This document shows positions 44,342 through 54,324 of a DNA stretch of 64,000 bases, piece by piece. This stretch comes from Syntrophus buswellii (GTDB lineage: Bacteria; Desulfobacterota; Syntrophia; Syntrophales; Syntrophaceae). The translations under genes and the position numbers were made by a program. Position 1 is the first letter of the stretch; every line of letters starts with the position of its first letter. The stretch covers positions 2,914,001-2,978,000 of the forward strand of contig NZ_CP175563.1 in the NCBI RefSeq assembly GCF_046097065.1, read 5' to 3'. Under the pieces are notes generated by a model, which was given only the letters and a program-made list of their open reading frames with translations, was not told where the DNA came from and made no database searches.

Positions 44342-45544
44342 ATGACAGCACGGGAATTCATTGAAACGACAGAAGAAAAAAGGCTAGCCCCCTACGCCAC
44401 AAAAAGCGCGTACAGCATTGGCCGAACGCTGCACGGCAACGAGCCCGACGACTATCGCACCTGTTTTCAGCGGGACAGGGACCGGATTCTTTACTCGAAG
44501 GTATTTAAGGATCTTCAGCACAAAACACAGGTTTTTCTGATCAACGAAGGAGATTTTTACCGGACGCGCCTGACCCACACGCTGGAAGTAGCCCAGCACG
44601 CCCGGACCTTCGCCCGGGCTCTGCGGCTCAATGAAGACCTCTGTGAAGCCATCGCCCTTGCCCACGATCTCGGCCATCCTCCCTTCGGCCATGCCGGCGA
44701 GGAAACCCTTAACGAGCTTCTTAAGGACGACGGGGGGTTCGAACACAATCTCCAGAGTCTGCGGGTCGTGGATTTTCTGGAAAAGCGTTATCAGCGTTAC
44801 GACGGCCTGAACCTCTGCTTCGAAACCCGCGAGGGAATCGCCCGTCATAACACAACTCACGATCACCCCGACGCCCCTCCGGAATTTCACCGCTTCCCCA
44901 AATCATCCCTGGAAACACAGGTCGTCAATATCGCCGATCCCCTGGCCTACTGCGCCCACGACCTCGAAGACGCCCTCAATGCCGGCTATCTGCGCCTCAA
45001 AGATCTGCGCAACATGGAAAACCCCCTGGTGAGGCGCGTTTTTGAACGCTGCCGTTCAAGATACCCGGATATTCTCCAAGCCGATACCATCCTCCAGTCC
45101 CGGATCCTGGTCCGCACCCTGATCGAGGAGGCCAACATTGCCGTCATTCGACAGACTTCTCGAAATATCGAGCAGCACGGGATTTCATCCGTCGAAGAGG
45201 CCAGAAATTTCCCGGAAGATATTGTGGCCGCCCCTGCCGGAGTCTGGGAAAACTTTGACGCCCTCAAGAGCTATCTCTTTGAAAATGTCTATCGGAAACC
45301 GCAGGTGTGCATCATGAATGAAAAGGGCAAACTCATCATCCGGCGGATTTTCCGCCACCTGGAACGATGCCCGGAAATGCTGCCCCGGACGTTCAAAATC
45401 CGCTTTGACGAGGCGCCGGACTCCTCGGGAAAACGGAGGATCCTGGCGGATTACATCTCGGGCATGACGGATCGCTATGTCATGGACCTGTACATGATGA
45501 TGTTTGAGCCTTATGAAAAGGTCATGTTTGAATTTCGGGAATGA
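44342..45544 (+). CDS. dgt: Deoxyguanosinetriphosphate triphosphohydrolase (dGTPase)
   Basis: The 400-residue HD-domain protein carries TRLTHTLEVAQHARTFARAL, the metal pair in AIALAHDLGHPPFGHAGEETL and DPLAYCAHDLEDAL, the dGTPase signature. It hydrolyses dNTPs to nucleosides and triphosphate. ATG at 44342 is chosen because the 92 codons before it are not conserved; AAAAGG lies upstream. The gene overlaps the following cupin gene (ATGA). Confidence 0.9.
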   Translation: MTAREFIETTEEKRLAPYATKSAYSIGRTLHGNEPDDYRTCFQRDRDRILYSKVFKDLQHKTQVFLINEGDFYRTRLTHTLEVAQHARTFARALRLNEDLCEAIALAHDLGHPPFGHAGEETLNELLKDDGGFEHNLQSLRVVDFLEKRYQRYDGLNLCFETREGIARHNTTHDHPDAPPEFHRFPKSSLETQVVNIADPLAYCAHDLEDALNAGYLRLKDLRNMENPLVRRVFERCRSRYPDILQADTILQSRILVRTLIEEANIAVIRQTSRNIEQHGISSVEEARNFPEDIVAAPAGVWENFDALKSYLFENVYRKPQVCIMNEKGKLIIRRIFRHLERCPEMLPRTFKIRFDEAPDSSGKRRILADYISGMTDRYVMDLYMMMFEPYEKVMFEFRE

Positions 45545-45894
45545 CGATGAGCAGGGTGGTGTTGAATCTTTTTGAAGGGGTCCCCGACAGCCTCGCGGAA
45601 GAGCAATTCACAAGTCTGCTGAACATGCCCGGCGTGAGGATAGAGCGGATCATTTCCCGGGGACAGGCCTGTCCCCCCGGGTTCCAGTATGATTCGGAGG
45701 AGCAGGAATGGGTCCTGCTCCTCCGGGGCAAAGCCTGTCTGAGCTTTTCGGGACCGGACGACCTCGTAACCCTGAAACCGGGCGATTCGCTCCTGATCCC
45801 GGCGCATACCCGGCACCGGGTGGAGTGGACCGACCCGGAGCAGGAGACGATCTGGCTGGCCGTCTTTTTTCCGGCTAGCTTTCCTGCTGAATAG
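45541..45894 (+). CDS. Small cupin-domain protein
   Basis: A 117-residue single-domain cupin: EEQEWVLLLRGKACLSF forms cupin motif 1 and PGDSLLIPAHTRHRVEWTD motif 2. The metal-ligand positions are only partly filled, so catalysis is uncertain. It is translationally coupled to dgt and its end overlaps the convergent Tim44-like gene by 20 bases. Function unknown. Confidence 0.8.
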   Translation: MTMSRVVLNLFEGVPDSLAEEQFTSLLNMPGVRIERIISRGQACPPGFQYDSEEQEWVLLLRGKACLSFSGPDDLVTLKPGDSLLIPAHTRHRVEWTDPEQETIWLAVFFPASFPAE

Positions 45895-46846
45895 CGGAAA
45901 GCCGCCAGGGGTTGTTGCCCGACGGCCGGGCAAATGTCCAGAACTCCACAAATTTCACAGGGTCCTTCCTGCTCCCGGCCAGAACCTCGCCGGAGATCTC
46001 GTCCACCGTGTAATCCAGCAGGTTTGCATAAAATCTGACCGTGATGAAATCTCTGCCGCCCTCCTGCCAGGATTCCGTAATCTCCACGGAACGGACCGCG
46101 ATGTTGTCGAGCTTGTTGATCCTGTGCTTCGCCCGAAGCTCATCAGCGTCCTGCTGAATCGTTTTGTACATGTCATCGGTCAGCAAGTTCCGGACACCGG
46201 ACATATCCCGGTTTGCCCAGGCACCCTGGATCGAAAAAAAATTATCCAGAACGGAATCCTTGAAGCGCTTCTCATCGAAGGAATGATCTTCCCGCCGAAT
46301 GGCGCTCAGTCCGTCACCGGCTTCGTAACCGGCCGGGGGAATGTCCCGGATCGGCGGGGCATAGGAGTCCGTATTGAAGGCATCCCTGTTGTCCGGGCTG
46401 CCGTAGGCCATCGGGGCATTCATGGCGGTCGCCGCCTGCCGCCGCCTCTTGATAAACCAGTAGATCCCGTAGAGAATCGCCCCCAGCAGCAGAATATCCA
46501 TCAGGCCGATCCCGCCGCCAAAACCGCCTGCGCCATGGCCGAAACCGAGACTGCTGAAAAGCAGCGCCCCGGCCATTCCGCCAAGAAGGCCGCCGGCCAT
46601 GCTTCTCATGAAGCCTCCCGGCTGCGACTGCGGGGCCGCAGAGGGAGACTGACGGGAAGGCGTGTTGTAAGAGCGGGACGGAGAGCTTGGAGAACTAGGA
46701 GAACTGCTGAAGGAGCGGGACCCCCGGCTGCCGAAAGACCGTCCTCCACCGACGCGCGCCTCGGCAACCGACGACAGAAGATAAAACAACGCAAAAAACA
46801 GGGCACAAGCGATCAGCCCCATTTTACCCTTACTGCAAACGTTCAT
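45875..46846 (-). CDS. Tim44-like membrane protein
   Basis: The 323-residue protein has a signal sequence (GLIACALFFALFYLLSSVAEA), a Ser/Pro/Gly-rich stretch, a second transmembrane helix (IGLMDILLLGAILYGIYWFI) followed by basic residues, and a C-terminal Tim44-like domain with FSIQGAWANRDMSGVRNLLT. Bacterial members are thought to bind membranes or act near translocation and transporters; none is well characterised. ATG at 46846 has AAGGAGGGG upstream. Gly-rich repeats such as GGGRSFGSRGSRSF are present after cleavage. Confidence 0.8.
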   Translation of the reverse strand: MNVCSKGKMGLIACALFFALFYLLSSVAEARVGGGRSFGSRGSRSFSSSPSSPSSPSRSYNTPSRQSPSAAPQSQPGGFMRSMAGGLLGGMAGALLFSSLGFGHGAGGFGGGIGLMDILLLGAILYGIYWFIKRRRQAATAMNAPMAYGSPDNRDAFNTDSYAPPIRDIPPAGYEAGDGLSAIRREDHSFDEKRFKDSVLDNFFSIQGAWANRDMSGVRNLLTDDMYKTIQQDADELRAKHRINKLDNIAVRSVEITESWQEGGRDFITVRFYANLLDYTVDEISGEVLAGSRKDPVKFVEFWTFARPSGNNPWRLSAIQQES

Positions 46847-47030
46847 ATGACCCCTCCTTGTTGTTTTCAATTGGAAATCTTTCTCAGGATGTATTGCATA
46901 TTATGTACTCATGGGCCTTGTCAATGTCTTTTCATGGCGGGACGCCTCTCGAGCAGCTGCAGCCGACGCTTGACCGCCCGCCTTGACCCTTCGATCCGAC
47001 CGGTGTCTCAGGTCATCACGGGGTCTTCCT

Positions 47031-48536
47031 TCAAAGACGCCCATAGATCTCCGTCAGTTCACGAAGCCGCTCCACAGTGGGCGGACCGAGGTCTTCCGGC
47101 TGAAAACGCCACCGCCAGTTCCCATGAACCGTGCCCGGACGGTTCATTCGTGCGGTTTCGTCAAGCCCGAGGACATCCTGGAGGGGAAAAACCGCCAGTC
47201 TTGCCGCGCTCATCATGGCCAGCCGGATCAAATCCCAGGGCACCCTCGAGGCGGAGGTGCGACTCCCCAGATAGCGGTAAAGCCGCTTCCTGTCCTGACG
47301 CGTCGCTTCCCGGCAGAACCAGCCCCGAACCGTGTTGAGATCATGCGTTCCCGTATAGACAACGGTATGTTCAGCAATGTTGTGGGGCGCACAGGGGTGA
47401 TCGGGCAGCGAATCGCCAAAGGCGAACAGCAGGGGGCGCATTCCCGGAATATCGTAGCGATCCATGATTTTCCAAACCTCTGCGGATTCCGCCCCCAGGT
47501 CCTCGGCAATGATCGGCAGACAGGGGAAGTCGGAATAGAGCTGCCGGAAAAAATCATCGGCCGGCGCTTTCTTCCACTGGCCGCTTTCCGCCGTTACGGC
47601 ACCGGCCGGCACCTCCCAATAGGCGACAAATCCCCGGAAATGATCGATTCTCAGCCAATCATAATTCCGGAACGCCTGGCGAAAACGCTCCTTCCACCAG
47701 CAATAGCCGCTTTCTTTCAAGACATCCCATCGGTAAACGGGATTCCCCCAGAGCTGTCCCGTTTTGCAGAAGAGATCGGGGGGTACGCCGCCCACCGCCA
47801 GAGGCTTTTTGTCCTTCCCGAGAAAAAAGAGTTCCGGATTTGCCCAGACATCGGCGCTGTCATAAGCCATGTAGATGGGAAGATCGCCGATGACTTGAAG
47901 TCCTTTCTGACGGCAGTACTCCCTGAGGGAAGACCACTGCCGGTCAAAGATATATTGAACAAATTTTTCCCTGGCCAGGGGAAGGGCCAACTTCCGGCGC
48001 ATCCTGGAGAGCGCCGCCGGTTTTCGATCCCGAAGTTCCGGCGGCCACATCGCCCAGGTCCCGGAGGGGAATTCCCCTTTCAGCGCAGCAAAAAGGGCAT
48101 AATCTTCGAGCCAGGAGGCCTGCTGTTCCGTGAAGTCGATCCAGCTTCCGCGCCACGGCCGCCCCCTGCCCCGAAAGCGCTCAAAGGCCAGTGACAGGAG
48201 CTTTTCTTTGCAGGCTGCCGCCCTGCCGTAATCGACAACGTTTCCGGGAAAAGCCGGCATCTCCTCAAGCTCCACCCGGTTCAGCAGACCTTCACGGCAG
48301 AGGAGCTCCGGGCTGATCAGCAGAGGATTTCCGGCAAAGGCGGAAAAGCTGCTGTAAGGGGAATGGCCGTAACTGCCTAGCGTGGGCGATAGGGGAAGAA
48401 TCTCCCAGAATCTCTGGCCGGCATCGGCCAGAAAATCGACAAAGCGGCAGGCTCCAGGCCCGAGATCGCCAATGCCGCAGGGCGAAGGCAAAGACGTCAC
48501 ATGCAGCAGAATGCCGCTCCCCCTTGCATTCATCAT
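47031..48536 (-). CDS. malQ: 4-alpha-glucanotransferase
   Basis: A 501-residue GH77 enzyme of usual length. Visible blocks are GILLHVTSLPSPCGIGDLG, PYSSFSAFAGNPLLIS, GDLPIYMAYDSADVWANPELF in two pieces, RIDHFRGFVAYWEVP with the nucleophile Asp and EDLGAESAEV with the acid/base Glu. It transfers alpha-1,4-glucan segments in glycogen or maltodextrin turnover. The start is a double ATG after AAGGAGAGG. No other glycogen gene is adjacent. Confidence 0.95.
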   Translation of the reverse strand: MMNARGSGILLHVTSLPSPCGIGDLGPGACRFVDFLADAGQRFWEILPLSPTLGSYGHSPYSSFSAFAGNPLLISPELLCREGLLNRVELEEMPAFPGNVVDYGRAAACKEKLLSLAFERFRGRGRPWRGSWIDFTEQQASWLEDYALFAALKGEFPSGTWAMWPPELRDRKPAALSRMRRKLALPLAREKFVQYIFDRQWSSLREYCRQKGLQVIGDLPIYMAYDSADVWANPELFFLGKDKKPLAVGGVPPDLFCKTGQLWGNPVYRWDVLKESGYCWWKERFRQAFRNYDWLRIDHFRGFVAYWEVPAGAVTAESGQWKKAPADDFFRQLYSDFPCLPIIAEDLGAESAEVWKIMDRYDIPGMRPLLFAFGDSLPDHPCAPHNIAEHTVVYTGTHDLNTVRGWFCREATRQDRKRLYRYLGSRTSASRVPWDLIRLAMMSAARLAVFPLQDVLGLDETARMNRPGTVHGNWRWRFQPEDLGPPTVERLRELTEIYGRL

Positions 48537-48669
48537 ATCGGTCCTCTCCTTCGTCGGCTTTCGATTCGGTCCTCTTTATCTAAGAGCTTTTCCCCTCTTC
48601 GTCAATACCCAACTCCCCCTGTACTTTCCCGAATGGAATGTAAAGGGGGCTTCCATAACAAATCGTCAT

Positions 48670-48698
48670 TTGACTTCTGCAATCAGGTTCCCTATCGT
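48670..48698 (+). promoter_or_regulatory. Promoter of the desulfurase-yedF genes
   Basis: TTGACT (48670-48675) and TATCGT (48693-48698) are 17 bases apart and lie about 95 bp before the desulfurase start. Only sequence resemblance to sigma-70 elements supports it. Confidence 0.4.
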
Positions 48699-48791
48699 AT
48701 CGGCCGTTTCCAGGAGCAGACATTTTCAATGCGGTGAAACGATTCAAACCGCCCGGCCCGGCAAGGGTAGACGGTTTCGAGAAAGGTTCCG

Positions 48792-49967
48792 ATGACCCCG
48801 CACAGCATCATCTATTTCGACAATGCCGCCACATCCTGGCCCAAACCGGCGGAAACCCTCAGGGCCATGGAGCACTACCTCCTCAATATCGGGGCGAATC
48901 CAGGCCGTTCGGGACACCGGCTCTCCCTGGACGCGGCACGGATCATCATGGATGCCAGGGCAGGCGTGGCAGAGCTTTTCGGCATTGAAGATGACCTGCA
49001 GGTGGTGTTTACAAAAAACGCCACGGAGGCGCTGAACCTGGCGATCCGGGGGCTGCTTTATCCAGGCGACCACGCCATCACATCCAGCATGGAACACAAC
49101 TCGGTCATGAGGCCGCTGCGGACTCTCGAAAGGGAGGGAGTGGAACTGACCGTCCTTGCCTGCTCCCCTTCGGGCGAGCTGGACCCGGCGGACCTATCGC
49201 GGAGCATACGCCCCAACACCCGCGCCATTTATCTGACCTCTGCCTCCAACGTCACCGGGACGCTCATGCCCTTGAAGGAAGTCGGAACGATTGCCCGCGA
49301 ACACGGCTTGATCTTTTGCGTCGACGCCGCCCAGACAGCAGGATCCTATCCCGTCGATGTAGAGGATCTGGGCATTGACCTCCTCGCCTTTACGGGGCAC
49401 AAATCCCTTTACGGCCCGCAGGGCACCGGCGGGCTCTATATCCGGAAGGGACTGGAAGAAAAGATCCGTCCGCTCATGGTGGGTGGAACGGGAAGCCGTT
49501 CCGAGTTCGAGGAACAGCCGGACTTTCTTCCCGACAAATTCGAGTCCGGCACGCCCAATGCCGTCGGCCTGGCCGGCCTGGAAGCGGGGGTCCGTTTCGT
49601 TCTGAATCGCGGCGTACCGCAGATCCGGGCAGAGGAAATCCGGCTGGCGGAACGTCTGCTCCATGGCCTGGAAGAGATGCCGGGAGTCACCGTTTATGGA
49701 CCGGGTGATCCGTCCCGCCGGATTGCCGTCGTTTCCTTCACGATCCAGGGGCTCTCGCCAGCGGAAATCTCCCTCGCCCTGGATGAAGAGGAGAACATCA
49801 TGTCCCGCCCCGGGCTCCAATGCGCACCGTCGGCCCATAAGACCATCGGAACCTTTCCCGTGGGAACCACCAGGTTCAGCCTCGGAGCCTTCAATACGGA
49901 GGACGAGGTGTCTGCCGCCCTTGAGGCCGTCGGCCGACTGGCAGCCCGGGTCCGGCGGAAAACCTGA
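48792..49967 (+). CDS. Cysteine desulfurase-family aminotransferase, selenium-linked
   Basis: The 391-residue class V PLP enzyme starts with IYFDNAATSWPKP and has the PLP Lys204 in GHKSLYGPQG, the Asp of FCVDAAQTAG and the candidate catalytic Cys344 in GLQCAPSAHK. It fits the desulfurase-like group often found beside yedF in selenium users, as here: yedF follows after 18 bases. It probably mobilises sulfur or selenium for selenophosphate or Moco sulfuration. It serves an organism that carries a selenocysteine formate dehydrogenase in this window. Exact substrate is not proven. Confidence 0.85.
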   Translation: MTPHSIIYFDNAATSWPKPAETLRAMEHYLLNIGANPGRSGHRLSLDAARIIMDARAGVAELFGIEDDLQVVFTKNATEALNLAIRGLLYPGDHAITSSMEHNSVMRPLRTLEREGVELTVLACSPSGELDPADLSRSIRPNTRAIYLTSASNVTGTLMPLKEVGTIAREHGLIFCVDAAQTAGSYPVDVEDLGIDLLAFTGHKSLYGPQGTGGLYIRKGLEEKIRPLMVGGTGSRSEFEEQPDFLPDKFESGTPNAVGLAGLEAGVRFVLNRGVPQIRAEEIRLAERLLHGLEEMPGVTVYGPGDPSRRIAVVSFTIQGLSPAEISLALDEEENIMSRPGLQCAPSAHKTIGTFPVGTTRFSLGAFNTEDEVSAALEAVGRLAARVRRKT

Positions 49968-49985
49968 AAAGGAGATGGATAGCCC

Positions 49986-50621
49986 ATGCCGGAAATGATT
50001 GATGCGCGGGGACTGGCCTGCCCGCAGCCTGTCATCCTCGCCAAAAAGGCCCTGGAGCACTCCGCGGAACTGACCGTCCGGGTGGACAACATGGCCGCCG
50101 TGGAAAATGTGAAGCGCCTGGCGAAGTCCCAGGGCTGCCGGGTGACCGTGACGGACGAGCAGGACCGAACGTGGACTCTCACTCTGACCCGGGAGAGCGG
50201 CCTTGACGCCGCGCAGAAACATGCCGCCCCCAAGGACATCCCGGGCGGTGCGGCCCGGCAGGAGGCGGTCGGCACCGCCGTTTGCGCGCCCTCTGTCATT
50301 CTGATTCCTTCCGAGACCATGGGACAGGGCGATGACGAACTGGGCCGGCTCCTGATGCGGGGCTTTTTCCATACCCTGCAGGAGCTCGACACGCTTCCCG
50401 ATAAAATCATCTTTTACAATTCCGGGGTCAAACTGACGGTAAACGGCTCCGATGTCCTAGAGGACATCAGAGAGCTGGCCCAAGCCGGCGTGGAAATGCT
50501 GGTCTGCGGCACCTGCTTGAACTTTTTCAGTCTCACCGACCGGCTCGCCGTGGGAACGATTTCCAACATGTACGAAATCGCCGACGTCCTGACCTCGGCG
50601 GGCCGCCTGATAAGGCCCTGA
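49986..50621 (+). CDS. yedF: YedF-type selenium metabolism sulfurtransferase-like protein
   Basis: The 211-residue protein joins an N-terminal TusA/SirA domain (IDARGLACPQPVILAKKAL, with the CPxP motif) to a C-terminal DsrE-like domain (VCAPSVILIPSETMGQG, then MLVCGTCLNFF). This two-domain architecture is that of YedF, which is found only in genomes with selenium traits. It is expected to relay sulfur or selenium from the desulfurase encoded next to it. It ends three bases before the convergent btuR stop. Confidence 0.9.
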   Translation: MPEMIDARGLACPQPVILAKKALEHSAELTVRVDNMAAVENVKRLAKSQGCRVTVTDEQDRTWTLTLTRESGLDAAQKHAAPKDIPGGAARQEAVGTAVCAPSVILIPSETMGQGDDELGRLLMRGFFHTLQELDTLPDKIIFYNSGVKLTVNGSDVLEDIRELAQAGVEMLVCGTCLNFFSLTDRLAVGTISNMYEIADVLTSAGRLIRP

Positions 50622-50624
50622 GCC

Positions 50625-51155
50625 TCAATACTCAACGCCTTTTTGTGCCGGTCGCCCCGACGCCAAGGCATGCTTGTGCGCCTCCATGACGGTAACCGTA
50701 TCGGCCAGGGCCACAAACGACTCCGGGGCGTCCCGCCCTGTCAGGACAATGATCTGGCGGGGGCCGGCCTGCCGGAGAACCGCAATCACCCCTTCCTCCG
50801 ACAGAAGCTTCAGGGCCACGGCGTTGCAGATTTCATCGAGGATGACCAGATCGATCAACCCCGACCGGATCACTTCTTCAGCCAGCTGAAGCCCCCGCTG
50901 CGCCGCCTCGCGGTGCTGGAAGAATGCGGGGCCGTCCTCGGGCAGGACAAAACCGAGCCCCGTCTGGATCAGCTCCACCCCGGGAAGATACCTTACGGCG
51001 GCCACTTCCCCTGTTTTTGAATCAGACTTGATGAACTGGACAATGCTCACCTTCATTCCGTGGCCGCTGGCCCGGATGGCCATCCCCAGGGCCGCCGTCG
51101 TTTTCCCTTTGCCGCTTCCCGTAAAAAGAAGAACCCTTGGCTTCTCGTCTTTCAT
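50625..51155 (-). CDS. btuR: ATP:cob(I)alamin adenosyltransferase (CobA/BtuR type)
   Basis: The 176-residue protein shows the CobA-type Walker A TGSGKGKTTAALGMAIRASG, then SIVQFIKSDSKTGE and LVILDEICNAV. It transfers the 5'-deoxyadenosyl group of ATP to reduced corrinoids in cobalamin synthesis or salvage. It is monocistronic here. The 51156-51546 stretch beyond its start shows no other gene. Confidence 0.95.
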   Translation of the reverse strand: MKDEKPRVLLFTGSGKGKTTAALGMAIRASGHGMKVSIVQFIKSDSKTGEVAAVRYLPGVELIQTGLGFVLPEDGPAFFQHREAAQRGLQLAEEVIRSGLIDLVILDEICNAVALKLLSEEGVIAVLRQAGPRQIIVLTGRDAPESFVALADTVTVMEAHKHALASGRPAQKGVEY

Positions 51156-51546
51156 CTCCTCTTCCCCCGATGCCCCTGGCAGAACCTTTCCCTCAAACCC
51201 GCCTCCTGTTCAGCAGGCCGCCTTGAATTCCGCTGGTTGCCCTCGCTGTCACTTTCCGTGAAATGACCATTTACCGCCGCACCCGTCCCGCACCATAAGG
51301 AATGATGCAGACCGCTTGAATATATGGTTGAAATCAATCTTTCAAGGAATTAATCTCTGCACCGGTGCCCGATGGCCATCAGGCATCAATCTTGATAATG
51401 AAAAAATCTCGGGGACCGGCTCCGCCATCGGGCTGTTTGCCAGTCGGGGCTGCCCCGCAGTCCCCCGTCGAATCGATCCGCGCCAACCGAGGCCGCCATC
51501 TCCTATGCGGCCCGGAAATTTCACCTGTTTGCCCCGGAGAACGGAT

Positions 51547-53490
51547 ATGCGCATGATGTCGTTTAGTCTCTTGAGAACATCCCTCTTCTGTTCGATAATC
51601 GGAACAATGGTCCTCTCCCTGTTCTGCTTTGCGGTGTTCGCTCAGCCACCGGCGGATATCGATCAGAGGGCAAGACAGCTTGAACAGCAGCTGGAAGGAA
51701 CAACGGACCTGAATAAACTGATGGAGGCATACCGCGAAACCTTGCAGCTCATGGGCGGGGCGAACCGGGGAGCCGCTGGAATAACGGGTACGAGCACCAT
51801 GCCCATCCGGCCGGCGGAATCGCCGGAGGAAGAGGTCTTGCGCCGTCGCGAGGTCATCAACAGCCAGTTCCTCCAGATGAAGAACAGGATGAGTCTTCTT
51901 CCTCCGGGCACAGAAAAGCCTCAGCTTCCCGAGGCTGTTGCCGTGGAAGGGTATCTCGTCGTCCATGGAGGAGAAAAAGAGCTCTTCTCCAATGAAGTGC
52001 GGACAGACCTGTTTTACACGATCAAAGAGCGATTTGTCGGCAACCTGATCGTCGGGCACACCTACGATCCGGCAAGAGGAAGGTTCGATGGGCAAAAGGC
52101 GTATGAGATTCAATCCCTGTCAACGAAGATCGATGTGTCGGGCATGGGCGGCAAAAAGTGTGTGCGCCGGGGGTCATACTCACCATCGTCCTGCACGGGC
52201 TGGACCCACTTCTCCGGCTATGAAATCTCCGGGGGCGAACGTTACCCGCAATTCCATTCCGGCGTAGTCAGTGCGGAAACGGAGGAAGATGGCCGGATCA
52301 CCATCGTGGCCGAAGCGCCTGCGGCAATCTTCCTGGGAGATGATGGCCGGACGAATCTGAAAGCGGGATGCTCCCGTGCCTCATGGACGCTGAGCCAATC
52401 AGAATTTGAACAATGGCTTGAACAGGGTGAGCTTACTTTGCGCCGGGATATCGGCAGGCCGATGGGCCCCTCTCCCGGCTGCAGCCACGGTTCCACGATG
52501 ACGCTGTATCTCAGGGTCCAGGGGGAGCCCGCCGAGGAGTGCCAGGAGATGAAATCCGTGGAGCTCCTCGTTATCAGCCCCAGGGACAAGGACAGGTATG
52601 CCTTCGGCGAACATTCCAACAGGCTGACCCTGGAGCTTGAGGCGAAAACAGTGCCGGCGCACTATGCAGATTTCATCGAATGGACGATCCCGGAAATAGA
52701 AGGATCCCGCCGCACCGTCGTTCCTGCCTCGACACTGCCGGCACCAAAGGGGCGAAAGTTCGCCGTGGTCTATGAAGGGCTGCCCGAAGACAACAACGAA
52801 TTCGGCAGAAAGACCGTCAAGGCGACCCTGAAAGTGGATTCGTGCAGAAAAGAGGAGACGCGGGAAGTGCAGATCTTCTATCCCAGGGATGAAACCAACA
52901 ATCCGGAGGGGAAGCACCCCAACTGGTTTTATTACTGGAAGCAGACCCCGGCGGCGAGACCCTTTGGACAGAATGTCCGAATCGGATATCACTGCACAGG
53001 AATTCCCCATGAAAAGTGCTCTTGCCGCCAGAGGGGGGTCATAGGCCAGTTCAATCCCTATTATTCCGGCTACAAAACCATCAACGTATGCAACCTGAAA
53101 ACAAATACCTGGATTCCTAAAACATTCTATGCGGAGCTGCCGGCGGTCAAGCGCTCGAAACCTTCAACGCTTTCAGAAAGAAACTACTTCAGTTACACGC
53201 ATATCGACACCTTCGCTGTCGCCGTTATGCATGAGTTTACCCATTTCAATCATTTCCACACCTTCTGGCCCGACGGATGGAAAGAACACCAGGATCTCGA
53301 CGGGGATGATCTTCCCGACAGACTTGAGCCGGAAATGGGTTTTCATCCCGGGAAAAAGCAGACGCACTGGGCGGGGGTCGATCTCAGCGATGACGAGGAA
53401 TTCCTCACATTGGAAGCCACCTACGATTACCGCACCGGGACCTTTGACAGGTACGACTGGGCAAAACCGGGCAAGAACTGGCCTGAGTGA
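51547..53490 (+). CDS. Exported protein with an HEXXH metallopeptidase motif
   Basis: The 647-residue protein begins with a signal peptide (about 1-33, core SLFCSIIGTMVLSLFCFAVF) and a coiled-coil stretch RARQLEQQLEGTTDLNKLME. Near the C terminus VMHEFTHFNHFHTFW provides HEXXH (His562-Glu563, His566) as in zinc metallopeptidases, followed by DLDGDDLPDRLEPEMGF, a calcium-binding type repeat. The middle 400 residues show no domain that I recognise. ATG at 51547 with GGAG upstream is preferred; the frame extends further upstream without need. Peptidase activity is inferred only from the motif. Confidence 0.7.
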   Translation: MRMMSFSLLRTSLFCSIIGTMVLSLFCFAVFAQPPADIDQRARQLEQQLEGTTDLNKLMEAYRETLQLMGGANRGAAGITGTSTMPIRPAESPEEEVLRRREVINSQFLQMKNRMSLLPPGTEKPQLPEAVAVEGYLVVHGGEKELFSNEVRTDLFYTIKERFVGNLIVGHTYDPARGRFDGQKAYEIQSLSTKIDVSGMGGKKCVRRGSYSPSSCTGWTHFSGYEISGGERYPQFHSGVVSAETEEDGRITIVAEAPAAIFLGDDGRTNLKAGCSRASWTLSQSEFEQWLEQGELTLRRDIGRPMGPSPGCSHGSTMTLYLRVQGEPAEECQEMKSVELLVISPRDKDRYAFGEHSNRLTLELEAKTVPAHYADFIEWTIPEIEGSRRTVVPASTLPAPKGRKFAVVYEGLPEDNNEFGRKTVKATLKVDSCRKEETREVQIFYPRDETNNPEGKHPNWFYYWKQTPAARPFGQNVRIGYHCTGIPHEKCSCRQRGVIGQFNPYYSGYKTINVCNLKTNTWIPKTFYAELPAVKRSKPSTLSERNYFSYTHIDTFAVAVMHEFTHFNHFHTFWPDGWKEHQDLDGDDLPDRLEPEMGFHPGKKQTHWAGVDLSDDEEFLTLEATYDYRTGTFDRYDWAKPGKNWPE

Positions 53491-53699
53491 ATCAGACCTG
53501 GAACGCCCATTTCCGAAGGCGGAAGGCATAGGACATCGATCGTTACCCCAATCCGGCTTCAAAATGAAGGAGAAATCCGATGAAGAATCATATCCCCTCT
53601 CAGGGTCAACGCGAGACGAAGGAGCGGATCACCGTTCAAATCCACCTTGAATCCAGCCGTTCAATGCCCGGCCAGGCTCAAAAGGCCGCCGGGGGAGCG

Positions 53700-54212
53700 A
53701 TGAAATTCTTGGCCCTGGTTTTGACCATCCTCCTGATGGGATGTGTCGGTATTCCCGAAAACGTGAAACCCGTTGAACACTTCCAGTTGGATCGGTACCT
53801 GGGGACCTGGTATGAAATTGCACGGCTGGATCATCCCTTTGAGCGGGGGTTGACCAGGGTAACGGCAGAGTACAGTCTGCGCCATGACGGAGGCGTCAGG
53901 GTATTAAACCGCGGGTACTCCGGGAGGGAACATTCCTGGAAAGAAGCCGTGGGGAGGGCTTATTTCGTTAAGAGATCGGATCAGGGCTACCTGAAAGTTT
54001 CATTCTTTGGTCCCTTTTACGGCTCCTATGTCATTTTTGATCTTGACCATGAGCATTACCGGTACGCCCTTGTAAGCGGCCCGGACAAATCGTACCTCTG
54101 GATTCTGGCCAGAACCCCGACGTTGAAGAAGGAGACCATAGAGGCCCTGATCGCCAAAGCCTCGTCTGTGGGGTTTGATACCGGAAAGCTCATTTTTGTC
54201 GATCACCATTGA
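53700..54212 (+). CDS. blc: Outer-membrane lipocalin
   Basis: The 170-residue lipoprotein has the lipobox LLMGC and the lipocalin signature LGTWYEIARLDHPFERGL, with KVSFFGPFYGSYVIFDLD and YALVSGPDKSYLWILAR, as in bacterial Blc. Blc proteins bind fatty acids or lysophospholipids in the outer membrane. ATG at 53700 is chosen because GGGGGAG precedes it and because it brings the signal to the N terminus. The upstream extension is not conserved. Confidence 0.9.
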   Translation: MKFLALVLTILLMGCVGIPENVKPVEHFQLDRYLGTWYEIARLDHPFERGLTRVTAEYSLRHDGGVRVLNRGYSGREHSWKEAVGRAYFVKRSDQGYLKVSFFGPFYGSYVIFDLDHEHYRYALVSGPDKSYLWILARTPTLKKETIEALIAKASSVGFDTGKLIFVDHH

Positions 54213-54324
54213 TCTCTTTTCGGACAGCGGGGGAAGGGAACGGTTGCTTCGGACTCCGCCGGAGTGGGGAGAGTCCCCCTTTTTCAGAAACAGATTGTGA
54301 TGGGGGAACGTATGTGACCTGCGG

